Positions 1 through 13,900 are shown, numbered from the stretch's first letter. The stretch is DNA of 64,000 bases from Micromussa lordhowensis (GCA_964020085.1 OZ026599.1:25207734-25271733); one strand, 5' to 3'. Program-made: numbers and translations. Notes: generated by a model from the letters alone, not told the origin.

Positions 1-2239
1 GGAGCCAAACTAAACTGTATATATAATGACTATTATTAAGTCGAATTCTCCAATTCACCTGTCGTTTACCCGTTTTCACTGTCAATGCTTTCGGCGGTTT
101 CCTTGGCAAAATTTCAGAGTGCTAGTCCGTCTCCACCTTAAACAATTGTACACGACATTCCTAAATCTAGTAACATGAAATGCATCTTTACGAATACAAA
201 ATGCTTTGTTTTAAGTGTTGACTCTATATCTTCACACGATCACTGTGCATATCCTATTTTCTTGGCTATATCATGGAGACTGTTTCGCACTCTTGGTGCG
301 TAACCAGACGCCATCTTTGTTATGTAATTGAAACCCAGACCCCCTCACTCTAAGCTTTGTCACCCTTACTGAGCTTCATTAGCATAAATCTTAATTAAGC
401 AGAAGTTTAACAAAAATTTACTCTCAAATACCGGTACTTGCTATTTGCCCTCGCAGGGTTTTGACCCGAGGAGGCATTAATAGGACCCCCCGCGTATCGG
501 TAGTGTGCGAATCGAGCCCGATTTTAAGAAACTAGGCGCGCACGGCGGTCGCGGTTAATTTTTCAGTAAGCTCGCAAGGCAACTCAGGGTAATTCTTGCA
601 GCCGCGAGGACGAGGAGAGGTATCGGGTACGCGAGGATACGGGAGGAAGTTATTTTAGTGTTAGCTTCTTTCATCACAGTGATTTCTTTATTTCGTTGAA
701 TTCAAAAGTTATTCAGCAGTACTGGGTAGAATTGGTCCGTACAGAATTTGATTTGTTGGACACAAATCGGCAACGGGGTGGATAGACTTGATCCAAACAC
801 CACACGTAACACACTTGCAAGCAATCCCAAAAAGTGAATTGCTACAATTCATGAACTAAATATATTTTCAAAATAAATAAATAATACAGTTTTCTTATTG
901 CACATGAAATTTTTTGCGGCATCCTTTAGTTTAATTCAATAGCTTAGAAGCAAAATAAAACGTATTGCGTAATAAAAGTTGTACAGTTCATTACATAATA
1001 GACGTGATATCCAAGACGGGGGCAGATGTAGTGAGAACTATTACTAGTTATATAGGCTCGGTCTCTTCATCGGATAGGCTATATTGCTTGGTAATAATAT
1101 AACCTGTGCAAATTCAGAACATAATCCGGTAGAAAATAACTTACAAGTACTTACTTATATAAGAACTTACTATAACTTTTTTGGTGCACTTTAAATTTCC
1201 GTATTAGCATCAATTTACCAAACGCAATATATTCAGGTAAACTTACACATGTATTTCATATACGATAATTCATCTGTGCCATGTACTTATTGTAGGAAAT
1301 ATTAGAGAAAACGAATTGCAAATCTTGCAAGGGACCGCAAACAATTTAGTATTTCCGGTGTACGCGGTTGCTCTTTTTTCTTTCTATTTTTTTGGTTTCT
1401 TTCTTTTCTCTGCTACAACGTTCTAACCAGACCCAACAGGTCGAAGCAGTTGTCTATGGCTGCATCTTAGCTTTCAGTTTGTACTCCCGGCCTATCATGT
1501 CGTTAATTGTCGCGTTACCCCTATCAGCCTGGCTTAATTGTTATTCTACAATGATAAATATGACATTTTCTGTGAAATTCTGAAAACAGAGGTTTTTTTT
1601 TAAATTGGGTTTTAGAGCTTATATAGTATTATCGGGCGAGGGGAGACGTGGTATTGCGTTTCAACTATGTCTGACTTTATATTTAGAAGTGATGCTGTGA
1701 TATCCCGGTGCATACTAATATATCACATTGTAAAGCTCTCTAACATGCCATGACTGACATATTTGATCGATACGAAGCCTCCAAACAGGAAGAAAAGCTG
1801 GTGGAGGGATACGGAACACACCGTGATCCAGTCCAGGGGCTGCTCCTGGACGCAGATGGAACGCCTGGCTAGAGACAGAGGGCCGGTGCTCCAAGATGGA
1901 GTAGACAGGCGTCTAGATGGGCTTCTGATCTGAATCTGCATGCATGATACAAAACAGCAGGTTTTGCGACAGGGGTTCTATAGGGTGCTTTCCATTATGC
2001 CAATATTTCGGAAATTTCGGTCGGAAGTCAAATGAAAAGGTTCTTTTCGGTTTCTTCCCACCTTAATGTTCGGGATCACCTCTGGAGGTGGTCAACTTAT
2101 TTCCGTCGGTCATGAAAATGTTTAGAAAATGTGTCACAAATTGAAAGTTTTGAGGACAGAAAGATACTCTAAACTAGTTTGGAACAACGAAGTGCGGGAT
2201 AAGGCAATTGTATTCCTTTCCGTATCAAGCTGTAATGTA
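1..2239. other. no supported gene
   Basis: There are only short, compositionally ordinary ORFs. A CpG-rich patch lies at about 470-650 (GCGCGCACGGCGGTCGCGG), the rest being A/T-rich. It could hold a promoter of something outside the window, but I see no exon signals. Confidence 0.5.
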
Positions 2240-2358
2240 TTAGCCTGGGTACAACCGCCTTCTCCCCTCAAAAAAATCGTGGAGAGAGACGACTTCTCTA
2301 CTTCTTTTCCCCGATGTTTTTTTTTAGGAGAGGGGGTTGGGGGAATGTACACAGGCTA
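2240..2358. repeat. foldback element (about 118 bp)
   Basis: The left end AGCCTGGGTACAACC and right end GGGGGAATGTACACAGGCT are imperfect inverted repeats. The stems continue through CTTCTCCCCTCAAAAAAATCG and its counterpart near 2313-2340. It is a short non-autonomous MITE-like hairpin with no coding content. Confidence 0.6.
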
Positions 2359-2641
2359 TAAGGTATAACTGACACGGCGGCAAAAGAAATCGTGACGTCA
2401 TGTCATTGCTTAAAAGGCGCAAGCGATTACGTGACACGATGTACAGCTAGAGTTTTCTAGCTTGGACACGTGAATTTTTTAGAGGTCATTAGCTGTTATT
2501 ATACATACACGTTTTGTAATCGTGCAATATTCAAGCATGTGCGAAAGAAAAACGGGACTACACCTACAATCCTACAATATTCAAGATTGTTCTTCAATGT
2601 AGACGTGGTGTATTCAAGTTGTAGTCCGGAGTTGTTTAATT

Positions 2642-2800
2642 AAGCAATAGAGCATTTTTTTGGTGTTTACATAGCCTCATCTAAACACGAGGAGGGTTGG
2701 GAGAATTCGAGACGGTTATTGCATAACTTTCGAGAATTCTCCCAACCCTCCGAGTGTTTAGACGAGGCTATGTAAACACGGAAAAAGTGCTCTATTGCTT
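2642..2800. repeat. foldback MITE with about 70-bp arms
   Basis: The arm 2642-2712 (AAGCAATAGAGCA...GTGTTTACATAGCCTC...GGGTTGGGAGAATTCGAGA) is repeated inverted at 2730-2800 with few mismatches. The loop is about 17 bp. It shares the GTGTTTACAT...TCTAAACACG core with the neighbouring 2823-3195 element, so the two are related. Confidence 0.8.
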
Positions 2801-2822
2801 TTATAAAATAAATCTTAAAACT

Positions 2823-3195
2823 ACGCGCGAATCTAAAACGTCACAACCGTGTTTACATGCTCTCATCTAAACACGCCAATCGACCAATGAGAGCGCGCAT
2901 GGTAGCTCAGTTATTTTATAATTCAAAATATAAAACATATGCATTTGATAGGCTGCATCTTAAATTTTGAATTTAAAAGGTTGCAAAGATTGAAGGTAAC
3001 GTCAGCCTATGTTATCGTCTTCATTTTCATAAAAATTGGCCGAAAAATATACGGAAATATTCCGGTATACTTGAAATACATTTGGAGTATCTTATTTTGT
3101 AATATAACTGAGATACTAAGCGCGCTCTCATTGGTCGATAGGCGTGTTTAGATGAGAGTATGTAAACACGTTGTGACTTTTTAGACTCGTGCGTA
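2823..3195. repeat. MITE with about 75-bp terminal inverted repeats, followed by a direct repeat of its interior
   Basis: The left TIR 2823-2899 contains GTGTTTACATGCTCTCATC and ACCAATGAGAGCGCGC; the right TIR 3119-3195 is its reverse complement with few changes. The interior at 2912-3020 (TTCAAAATATAAAACATATG, GATTGAAGGTAA) recurs in the same orientation just outside the right TIR at 3208-3305. This points to nested insertion or duplication. Confidence 0.75.
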
Positions 3196-3309
3196 TTCTT
3201 GAGAAATATTTTATTTCAAAATTTAAAACATATCCATTTGATCGCTTGACTTGAAAGATTGTAAAGATTGAAGGTAAAGTAAGTCTATGTGTTCTTCACT
3301 TTTAAACTC

Positions 3310-6100
3310 TCAGGCACTAAAATTTGTAATAAGAAAGCAGTGGTCTCTATAACGGCAATCGTGCTAATGTCATCAGCTTTTTCCACTTCAAGCAATTCCA
3401 AGAGCCGGTATGCATTTTTTTTGTGACTGACGAGGTTATTTATCTGACAGGGGTTTGCAAGGGATGCCTCTTGTCATTCGAGTGTGAGAAATAATTGTGC
3501 GAACGACTTAGAAATGTCTGTTAATACCAATGTTATGTAAACAGAGAAATTAAAGTCAACAGTCAAAATTTTGTGGTCAATTGTGAACTATTCACCGCTT
3601 ATATGATGTAATTATTCAGTCTTTTCAAATTTTCTTCTCTCACTTCTTGTTTCGAGTTGTCATAGTTTTAACCAAAAAGGCAGTAAATTTTAGCAGTTCT
3701 TTTTTAGAGATTATCAAATGATAGATCATAATCTCTTGTTGTTATTTTATACTTTTTGAAATGATTAACAACATCAAAACATTGATGAGGCAAATTTAAT
3801 CCATGAGAGGAAAGGTCATTTCATCAGGGCCATCATTATTCACATTAGTCAATATTAGTGGTGGTTTCATCGACAAGACGATGTTAAATGAAGAAGCCTT
3901 CTCCGCTCACGCTATGCCACTAAGAATGACAAGGTTGTCGGATCAGCCTTTAGTTTTCTTAACCAAACTGAACCCATCTCAGCTATGTCCTTCAAATCCG
4001 AGTGGTTACGATTTCTGGCCGTTATGAGTTCGGGTTAAATCTAATCTGACTCACAAAATAGCTGCCATATTCCGGCGCCGCGCCAGCAACAACATGATCT
4101 TTCTTTTGTGCACTTAGATTTACATACAACTGTACAATGATAAGAAATATAAACTGATCCAGATTTGATATTTGCAGATACAAGAGAGTACAGCCACTCA
4201 GTAGAGATAGCAATTACTAGTCGTGCGGAAAAAGAGAAAAATGTGGAACTGAGAAATAGGACATTTATTTCAAATGTATCAATGTTCCAGACGGATTGGA
4301 TTTGCATTTGAGATTTTCAGAGTTTAGCACTGTGAAAACGAATTAATATTAATTTTACAGTAGTTTGTCCTAGCGTCGGGTAAATAAGGACTTAAATAAT
4401 ATGATTTCCTACAGACCAGTGAACTTTGTCACTTTTTCGCCAAAATCCCGCACTTTGGTCATCACTATTTTTTCACTAATAATCTCTCATGGACTTTCTA
4501 TTCCATTGAAAACTGAGATTATATTAGCCGACGGTCCAACATTTTCAGCGACAGGAAAACTACCAACAGTTCTTCGTAAAATTACACACTGCGCGATGCA
4601 TGTTGATCAGTCATTCTCACTGAAGAAAATTCAACATCCACTGTTTGTGACTTCGGTATTATCAGTGAAATGTCGTTTTTAAAAAGTGTTTGGTAATGTG
4701 TAGTAGGACGAAGTTTGCGTCCTCTGTGCACGTTTTAAAAAGGTCAGTGCTAGAGTTTTCACGTTTTGCAAAAATTATCTCGTTTTTCTCGCGAAGGCTT
4801 GTAATGGGCGTCTTTACAACACGCAATGGCGAAATGGCACAACACGCAATGGCGAAATGGCACTATAGCTACAGCAGCTAGTTAGCCTAAATAGCGCTCC
4901 GGGTAGCCTAAATAGCGCTCAGGTTAGGCTAAATATCACTGACTCGACAATGGTTAGCCCTCAGTGATAGTAAGGATTGACCTTCCCAGATACCTGTATC
5001 CCACATTGACTTTTACTCGTAGCGCCATTTTGTCATTTCGTGTTTTAAACACGCTCGCTTATTATAGCTGATGTTCGGCGTACTACAGTACGTAGACATC
5101 ACTAGTCTGAACGCAACATCAGTTTTTGACCCCTCTATTTACATATCGATACACAAGTGATACTGCTCGAAGGTAATAATTATTAAACGCAATGCCTCAA
5201 AATTAATTCACTGTTGGTCAACAAATGTACCATTTGACCCTATTTCTCAGTTTTGCTTTGTTTTGTGAGAAGCTTCATCATAAAAAACCTAACTAATTGG
5301 TTTTTGTTGTATTGCAAATTTCAAGAAGTTCTAAGTTAAGACGTTCACCGAACAATATCCTCGATACAGGATTAAAAATTTTACAACTGAGTCCACAACG
5401 TAATTGCAAACGGAAGTTCTTGGACTTTTTTTAAATTTGCGAGTTGCGGCCTTTTGGCAAACATGGCTCACTGAATCAATGTTTGAAAGGGAACAAGCCA
5501 GAACCTAGTAATTTCTGTACCAGTTGATGACTAGTTCGAAAAATAATCTTTGGAAGTTTGAGACGGGATAACAATAAAATCAATTTATGTTTACAGCTCG
5601 ATACAGCACCTTTCAGTGCAATGAATTAAGTCAACGGTACAACGATCAATATTCTTCAGACTGGCCACTGAAGTTTAATACTTCCAGTAAAATGTCAACA
5701 GAAAATTATCCCTAGTGTATTAATCTATGTTACAAAAAACAAATTTTGCTGTTTTCGGATTTTACTGACCGATTGTACTTGCTCTTGCAGTAAACCTACA
5801 TTTCTAATGTGATCAGCGAAATATTTTATCTGATCCGTGTTTGCAGAGCTTCAGATAATCGACGTAGTCTTTCCCTTTACAATAAATCGCTTCAAGCAGC
5901 TTTTGAAGACATTAATTTTTGCGTTAGCTTTTTTATTGAGTTTTTATTGAATTTTTATCTCTTGATTTTTATCTTTTTTTTAAAAAAAGAAATTGTATTG
6001 TTTTGCAACCATTGTTTTTTTACGTATTTTTGGATTGTTTTTAACTTTTGTGATGTAAAGCACACTTGATCATTTCATGGAAGATGCGCTATAAACTGAA
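3310..6100. other. no supported gene apart from the short tandem repeats
   Basis: This is A/T-rich spacer. Frames up to 93 codons are present on the plus strand (4401-4682) but have no family resemblance, poor codon patterning and no flanking splice logic. Confidence 0.5.
4818..4940. repeat. two adjacent short tandem repeats (23-bp x2 and about 21-bp x2-3)
   Basis: ACACGCAATGGCGAAATGGC sits in an exact 23-bp repeat, twice (4818-4840, 4841-4863). Next come TAGCCTAAATAGCGCTCCGG (from 4883), TAGCCTAAATAGCGCTCAGG (from 4904) and a third decayed unit, TAGGCTAAATATCACT. Confidence 0.8.
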
Positions 6101-9100
6101 TTTTTCATATTATCATTATTTACTGCGAGTCACGCTAGCTGCAATTCAAAATGGCGGTTAACTCACGTAAAACGGCGCCATCACGAAAAAAATATCGGAG
6201 ATTTTTCGTCACATTCCGCGGGGACTCGTTCATATCCGATACGATAGTCATTATAAACGTGACACACTTCATAGAAGAAGTGTCTTGTTGTCACGTGAAT
6301 TGACCATTTTCTCGCAAGTCCGGTCGAACCGGGCAAAGTTCACGAGTTCGTCACATCCGGAACCTCTTTCAACGTGTAAAGCCGCATTCATCGAAATCAG
6401 TTGTTTATATTGTGAGAAAAAGCTGAGCTACAGAAACTGTAAACAAACGACTGTTTTCGTGAAAATTTTGTTTTTGTTCAGCACGGCACACACGAAAACA
6501 ACAATTTACAAATTTACATCTGGGAATTTTTTAGTTATGTTCAATTGTGTTGTTTGTGTTGGCACCAAGACCTCTGGTTCCAAAAATATCTATTCCTAGC
6601 GAAATAACATCTCAATGATCAGTGGTCCCGGTCGTTCTAGTCCGGTATTAAAACTGTAATCTCCGTGTTTACAGTTTTTACTCTCCCGTTGTTTTGCCCT
6701 CTGGTGAGGATGTTGTTTCCGGTTGCTGGAGGAGTGAAAACAGGAGTCGGTAAATATTTACGCCATTTCCTGAACTTGCCTCGAATCGTCGTAAGTCTGC
6801 CGTTATAAATACTACCACAAAGAAAACTGGAACAAAACAGCTTTTTGGCGTTTTTTGTTCACGCTTCCGGTGATTCGTTTTCTTTTACCTTGTGACTGAA
6901 TGTTAAAGGTCGTGCTAGACGTGCTGCTTTGAACAACATTAAGTTAAAGTTAGCTTACTTCAAGAGATCTCGCTTAGTTGTTTGTTTCCTGTAGTTATAC
7001 CCTGTTCAGAAGCAGTTGAAGTGTTTCGGGGAGATTTTTATTGAAAATGGGTGCGGCTCTTCGTTTACCACAGCTATGCAACGCGGAGTCAACAGGGCCG
7101 GCGATGCGCATGCTCAATCATAACCTCCGAGTTAGTGCAGTTCGCATGATGACCGCGCGCGTTCGGAAGGCTTGATCCGCACTCAAAGGAAAACTGGTAA
7201 AACTTCTCGCTAAAAAACCTAAACTGGCTTCTAGACAGCATAAAATGAATGAACAACTGTTCAACGCAGCAATTGACGCTTCTACCGTGACACCCAGGTT
7301 TGTACTGAAATATTTATTTGAACGAAACAATAGTCCACTTTTTACAAGTCTTGACAGCAGCGAAGAAAGATGCTTCCGTCATCACCAAATCACCGTCGAC
7401 TGCTGAGCCCAACTAGAGAAACGTGCTTTTGTTCTCTTTCGAATCGAATTGTGGAGCGATAATGTAGCGTTGATTCGCTTCTACACAAGGCGTTGGCGTT
7501 CAGAGCAATTAAACTATCTATTCGTGGCTTCTATAACTACTGAAAATATCTCTGACAGTATATTTTAAACTCTGAAATTTATGCGTGGAAGTCACGTTTC
7601 AATCTACGCCGGGCCGGATACAAAACTGGCAAAATTCCTTAGTTCTAACTCAATCAAACCCCAAAGAATAGATTCGCAGTACATTGAACGTGAACAAAAA
7701 ATCACGAACTACAACATGCTGTTTATCTCAGTGACGCAGTATCGACGAAGGCCTGAGCTTGTCACAAAATTGTACAGTGCGAGTAGGTCAAAATTGTTTT
7801 TGGTAACAAAATGTTAAACAACACTTTATAACTGCAACAACGTCTTGAAGGAGGTATACATCTTACGGCATGCCTGGTGAGCAGATTGAAACAAAAACTA
7901 AGGCTCGCATGGCTGTTACTCGAAAGAGGACGCTACAGAATTGTGACGGGTTCGCCATTGAGAGAGACAGGAAGTTGAGTCGCGTCGAAGAAAAGAAGAC
8001 GCATTTTAATACACGTGCGCCACTGTTCATCACAGCTAACTGAGTGGCTATTAACAGTTTTGCTGCCTTGGTGATATCTTTGTCAGTTCCTCTAAGAGAT
8101 AAAGTAGCTCTGAGTAACGAGAACGAGGGATTTACTGGTTCAATGCTCAGGACGGAAACGTGGGTAGGCTTTTGTGAGCTTTTGTGTGTTTTGTCAACTG
8201 CAGACAGATGAACGTTCATTAGAGTTAGGTAAAACCTTGGCCACTCATGATATCGTGATAGTCAGAAAAAAAAAAATACCTCAGTTATGAATGGTTTTAG
8301 AGGTGACGAAAAAAGAAAGAAAGTGCGATGAGATCACTGGACTGTGGGTTTTTTCTTTCAGAACAATACCTCTAAATCGTCTGAGCTGACTGTTTAGAGA
8401 ATTGAATTCAAGAAAACTCTGTATTGATCCTTGGTTTAGTTAGAAAACACAGTTATCTCATTCACAGTGTGATCACGACTAGCGCAGTTCAACTGAGTCA
8501 ATAATCACAAGTCATTTCTCGCCCACCAGCGCGGTGTTTAGGCTTCCGGTGAGCAGAAGATAAAAACTAAAATTGTGAAACACCAGATAACTACAAGTGA
8601 CAAAGTAAGTGTTTTACCAGCTACTTCTGTCCCAGCACGTCTCTGTAAAAGGAACTTTTTAAAATGTGACAAAAAAAACCCTGTTGTTCTCGGCTTTCAA
8701 AAACTTTGCTGCTCTCAAACCAACTGACAGACCATGCTGCCGCTGTTTCCCCAAAATGCTCTCTCCGGCCTAAAAGGGAAAAAAGTCTCTTAGAAATTGA
8801 ATTAACTTTACTTATAAATCACATCAACAAAATGCAAGCAGAAGAAAAACTGGTTTAAGTGATAGTCCACTTAATTCACTTTGCCCGGTCAATAAAAACA
8901 GACACAGAGAGACAGAAAATAAACCCAACTTTATTTTGAGCAGTTTCTTTGCAACAGAGGTTTTCTCGCGGCCGGCCGGTCAGTTTCACAATGCCACCTT
9001 TCAGTTCGCAAGAAAAAACAGCGAAAAGCCTTTCAGTAACTAAAACTTAATAATAAAAGCGAACATTGGTCGTCGGGAGATTGAAACACTAGTTGAATCG

Positions 9101-10756
9101 ATAGGTGGTTGATCAACGCGATGCAACTTCATTGAAACGGGCGCATGTTTAATTTTGTTTTGGCTTTCTTGATTGCTGGTTTATACTTTCGGCAAGAGCC
9201 GCAAGTCACGAAATGTCCTAACTTAGCTCTGAGAACACGGAAATCACTCTGGAAATTTCTTGATTCGGTTATTTGTGCTGAGAAGACGCTGAGAAAGAGT
9301 TAGCAACTTAATAACCCCTCTGTGGTACAGTTTGGACTCGGTGTGGTAACATGGGTCTCGGGTTAACTAGGGTAGATTCGTTCTATAGCCGTTTTGATCG
9401 AAACGAACTCCAAATTAAAAACCCATGTTGTTTTCTGCAAGCCGAAAAGCTGAATAAAATTCGACGAAATGATCTATACAGGTTGTAGAATTTATATAAT
9501 ACCTTTTATTGCCCGGAAAGAAGCCGCATTGTCGCTGCCAGGCTGCGTCCGTCTCAACTCAAGAGGGGTTTAATTGTTTACAAAATTAGTAAACGGGCGA
9601 AAATATGCTTACTAATACACACGGCGAAGAAAATTTCCCATGTTTGGTATTGCCTTGCCAAAGGGTAAGCGATAATTCGAGCGCAGGTGAATTAATCAGG
9701 GATGAAGAGGATTGCTAATTAGAATTTGGCCCATTAGAGTTCACATAAATCACGTACAAGACACATTTGAATGGGAAACACGATTGCATCGATTTTCTTA
9801 ACGAGCCTAAAATAAATACGAAATAAATTCATCTTATGGTTTCTAACGGAACAAACAAGGCCCAAACAACGCTAGGGACCATGCAAGAACATACGACCTC
9901 CCACGGAGGAAAATTGCTTCGGGCTCCGGTCTTTTCGCTTTATGTTTTCTCTGTGAAATGCACGAAACCTTTAAGGTACACGCAATGCCTTACTTACTGA
10001 GCGGTTGAAATTTGGAGATGACAACCTGTAACGAGAAGCGAACAAGTTAATTATGATTGAATAATTTCCTCGCTACTTCAAAGGACGGCACGGCTTTTGC
10101 TGTTCCTTGTCAGTTCCGACTTATGTCACCGAGGCGTTCTTTGTGTTACTTTCTGAACACTTCAATTGAAAGCGCTTCTCTTTCTTCTGTCCTTCGTTCT
10201 TTGACGGGACAGCTGGAGATGGAGCGAGCCGACCGTTTGATGCGGTTTTGTGGCATTTGACCACTCTCTTTTACGGCCTCCTGAAGCGGAAAAGCGAACA
10301 AAGGACAACCTCTATTTTAAATCACTCTCGGTGATGACGTAATCGCGCGGGCTGGGGCCAAGGTGCACGATCCATCACGTACTCGCGTGATGCGTCACAA
10401 GCGGCTGAGTCACGAGTCTAGATTTCTCCGCAAAAAGGAATATTGTGCCTCTTCATTAACTTAAAATAAAAGAAACCTATCAAGATTCACGTTTTGCTCC
10501 CATTTTCCGTGACTTAAGCCGGAAAGAACGGCAAATTTTGCTTGCGCCATGACCCTGACCTCGACGAGTAATTGATGACTCATTGTTATGTAATCTAAGC
10601 CCGCGATGTTTTGGTCCCAGTGAGCATGCGTAGCTTTTTGTTGCCAAATACAAAATTCCCCTAACATCTAGAAATATCGGGAAAATCGCGCTCGCATCGT
10701 CGGCTGTGGCGCAGAAAAAAACTATTTCATTCATGATTTCCGCCTTTTCTTGTTAG
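6100..10756 (+). promoter_or_regulatory. CpG-rich zone, probable promoter and 5' non-coding exon region of muscleblind
   Basis: CpG is frequent here and in the first part of intron 1, in contrast with the CpG-poor gene body. Small plus-strand ORFs occur: 7047-7175 (42 codons, then one in-frame TGA and a further open run to 7406) and 7870-8043 (57 codons, very hydrophilic). None is recognised. CRE/AP-1-like sites TGACGTAA (10335), TGCGTCA (10391) and TGAGTCA (10406) cluster 350-420 bp before exon 1. I cannot place a transcription start. Confidence 0.45.
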
Positions 10757-10973
10757 GTATTTGTTTACTGAAAAGGAGACACCAGACAGACTTCTTTCGA
10801 AGATGATAGTCCCAGTCATGGGCAAAGATCCAAGGTGGTTACTCGTCGAAGTTTGCAGAGAATTTCAGCGTGGAAAGTGTTCACGAACAGAGGACGAATG
10901 TCGTTTCGCACATCCACCCGCTCATGTGCTCATTCAGAATGGAAAAGTCACGGCGTGTTTCGACTCGTTGAAG
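10757..10973 (+). CDS. mbl/MBNL: muscleblind coding exon 1 (5'UTR tail plus residues 1-57)
   Basis: The exon probably starts after the pyrimidine-rich TTTTCTTGTTAG ending at 10756. Coding starts at ATG 10803. It encodes finger 1 and the start of finger 2, ending at ...DSLK before donor GTATCT at 10974 (phase 0). The frame is open upstream of the ATG through the acceptor, so a longer N terminus from an upstream exon cannot be excluded. Family members normally begin just before the WLxLEVCREF block, as here. Confidence 0.9.
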
Positions 10974-13900
10974 GTATCTGCGTTTTTATTTTAACAGGAA
11001 TATTTGTGTGGTAAATGGAGTGCTTGCGGTGACATTTCCGCGCTTTATGGCCATAATCTTCGAACTTTCTTTTGTTGGCAAAGATTTTCGAGAACTTGTT
11101 GCGTCGTTAACTGCGAACAAGTTTTTTGCGGGCGTTTCAAATTTCCGTGAAGGTTATAAATGTCTTATGACTGCGTGTTCAGAGAAAATACGTTCGGAAA
11201 TTATTTTCGTGGGAAATTTCGCAGTGGCCTTGACAATGTGGCAATTTTATGTCACAAGAAGTATATAGCCCGGTATATAGGCACGACAATTTTCGCTGTG
11301 AGTGGCTCGCTAGTTATGCAACATCAGCACTTCAATATTTTGAGGAAATACTATGTGTTTCTCTTAAAACTACTTAAAACTTTGATTGTGAATCGTCTAA
11401 GTGGCTATGCCAGGGGTCTAAACGATGTTTGTGGCTCTTTTGTTTAACTGGAGCAATATTCGTTGCTTGACTGCGTGAACACGTAAACCGGTGGCGAATA
11501 TTTAGGCTTTACTGTGTTCTGGCATGTTGTGGGTTGTCAGAAATGTCGAAGGTTTGCTCTTTCGTGTGTTATGAATCCAAAATTTCCATTTGCGTGCTTC
11601 TATTTCGTGAGCAAGGTGTTGACTCGTCTTGGACAGAGTGAAGATATAGCTTTCGTGACTGATTAACAAGTTCGTGATTTTTTTGCACGACTTTGTTTTT
11701 CAGCTGGTGGGTGAAAACAAGTTGGAGTTTACCTTGATCTTTTCTCTTCACGGAATAGTAACCCGGCTACGAAAATTTAAGCGTGCTATTATAAACCATT
11801 TTTCCGTTCCGTGAGCTCTGAGTCGATGAACGCAGCAAGAAAACTTAATTATCAACATATGGGCGCAGAATTTCTTTGTTTAACTCACGAAATTGAAAAG
11901 AAAGGTTAAATTTTCGTTCTCATTCGGGTTCGTGGCTTGAGAATATAAAAATATTATTCGTGGAATTCTGCACGCATTTTCTTGACGGAAAGGTCTCGTG
12001 GATTTTCTATTTGTGTCAAAAGGAAAAAAATTGCGTGTTCAAGCTTAAATTTGTTTTGTAGTAATGCTCACGCGATAGTTGATTGGATCATTAAATAGTT
12101 GCTTTCAGTATTGTGAATATCAACGTTCCATTCTGTTGTGGTTTGCGTGACAGAAATTGAAATTTGCACGAGATATTGTCATAGGCCATGTCCTCAGACA
12201 AAAGAAACTTGATTCATCTTTAAAACTTCTTGTCACTTAGCTTTTTTTATGGCTCTTTTTTGGTGGGATTGACAAGCAAGGAGATTCCCTAGTTGTCAGT
12301 AAATCCTTTGAAAACTTAGCATTAAGAATAGCAATAAAAATAAAACATAAATACTTTAAATGTGCGTTATTACACTTGTGAGGGAAATTTGCAAATTAGC
12401 ATTAAACGTTGCATTGAGCAATTTTGAGTTTTGTCAAATAAAAGATCTCAAAAGACCATTATTCATGGTTACTCGTGAGGAATCTTTACAATTAAATAGA
12501 AATACTCTCAACTTGAATTTATTTCCTTCTCAGTGTTTTGGCTTGAAGTAAATCATTCCTGAATTGCGTTGGAAGGGAGAAATATTTGTTACCTTTTTGT
12601 GACATCTTAGTGCTTTAGAAGGAAGTTGAATGAAAAACCTGTTGCACTGGTTTTTAAAACAATGGTGTCAACTTGCCAACATTGTGAGAAACTTGGAACA
12701 CTAGGTTTTTTGTCAAACTCGCTCTATTGTTCTTCAGGGACACAATAGCTGGCTCCGAATCACTCAGTTGTTGATTTGTTCAGTTAACATGCTTTTTAAA
12801 TTGAAGGCACTCAATTTTTTTTTATCATTAGAAGTGATGACTTATTTTTATGTGAGGTTGAAATAAGAGAATAATAAGAACCAGATCTCAGTAATTAAGA
12901 AGTGCGTCAAAACACCAACTGGTATTGCTTGTGAGAATATTGCTGTCACAAGGGCCGCTGGATCTGTAAGTGCTATAGATGAAGAATATTTTGCTTCATG
13001 TCTTGGTCCTTTAGCATTTCTGGATGTGCAGGTCTCTACTTGATAGATAGAGTGGAATTATGATTGCTGTTAATTGTTATTCTTTATAACTTTTTAAAAC
13101 AGCTTCTGCTCAGACATCCTTCACTCTGTCTTGAAAAGAAAAACAAACAAAAAAAACTGCAAGGTAAAAAAGGTTATTGGTTGGAGAGCAGGATTTCGAA
13201 ACATGGGAATTTTTGACTTGCATGTGTTTTGGCATGACCATATTGTAGTTGATCCTTCTTTGGTCAAAATGTCTAACTTTTAAGTCCACTTGTAGTTTTA
13301 TAAGCAGTTTAGGTTGTCTTTTTAAAGGTTAGCTTCAGTCTTGGCACATTCCTCTTACTGATACTGGAATAACAGAATCTTTGATGTCTGAGTTTGAAAT
13401 GTAAACCTTGAGTTTGAGACATTAAGGGTGCAAAGGACAATATCAAAGTATTATTTTTGTTCTCATTGTTGGAGTTGATCATGGGATACAGACAGGTGCT
13501 ATTTTTGTCCTGTTTGTCATATATATTTTCAGATTGTATACATAAACTGCGATGATATTTCAAAGGGAGAAAATATGATGTATTAAATCCTTCTGTTGGA
13601 TTAATTTTTAAGTAGTTGATACTTGATGCATTGGAGCAATCTAGTATAGCATCCCGCTTTACATCTATAGGGAGATTTCTAAAAGGTCTTGATTCTTTTT
13701 TTTTTGCATACTTTTTACTCAGTGGCTGTTATTGACTTATCAGATTATGGTTGTAACGAGATCAGCAAATTCAAGGGTTATTATGAGATGCTTAATAAGC
13801 TGCTTTTGCAAAGTTAAGTTCTAAATCAGTCTGACTGGTGCAGAAAGATAGACAGGCACAGCGAGGGGTCAAATTATCAAGGTTAACAGCAATAATAGTC

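Noticed and set aside
2642..3310. CRISPR-like array
   Set aside because: The repeats are inverted, not regularly spaced direct repeats, and the genome is eukaryotic.
7863..8219. 118-codon minus-strand ORF
   Set aside because: Ser/Leu/Val-rich composition typical of an antisense shadow; no recognised motif and no exon signals. The plus-strand frames here are at least as plausible.
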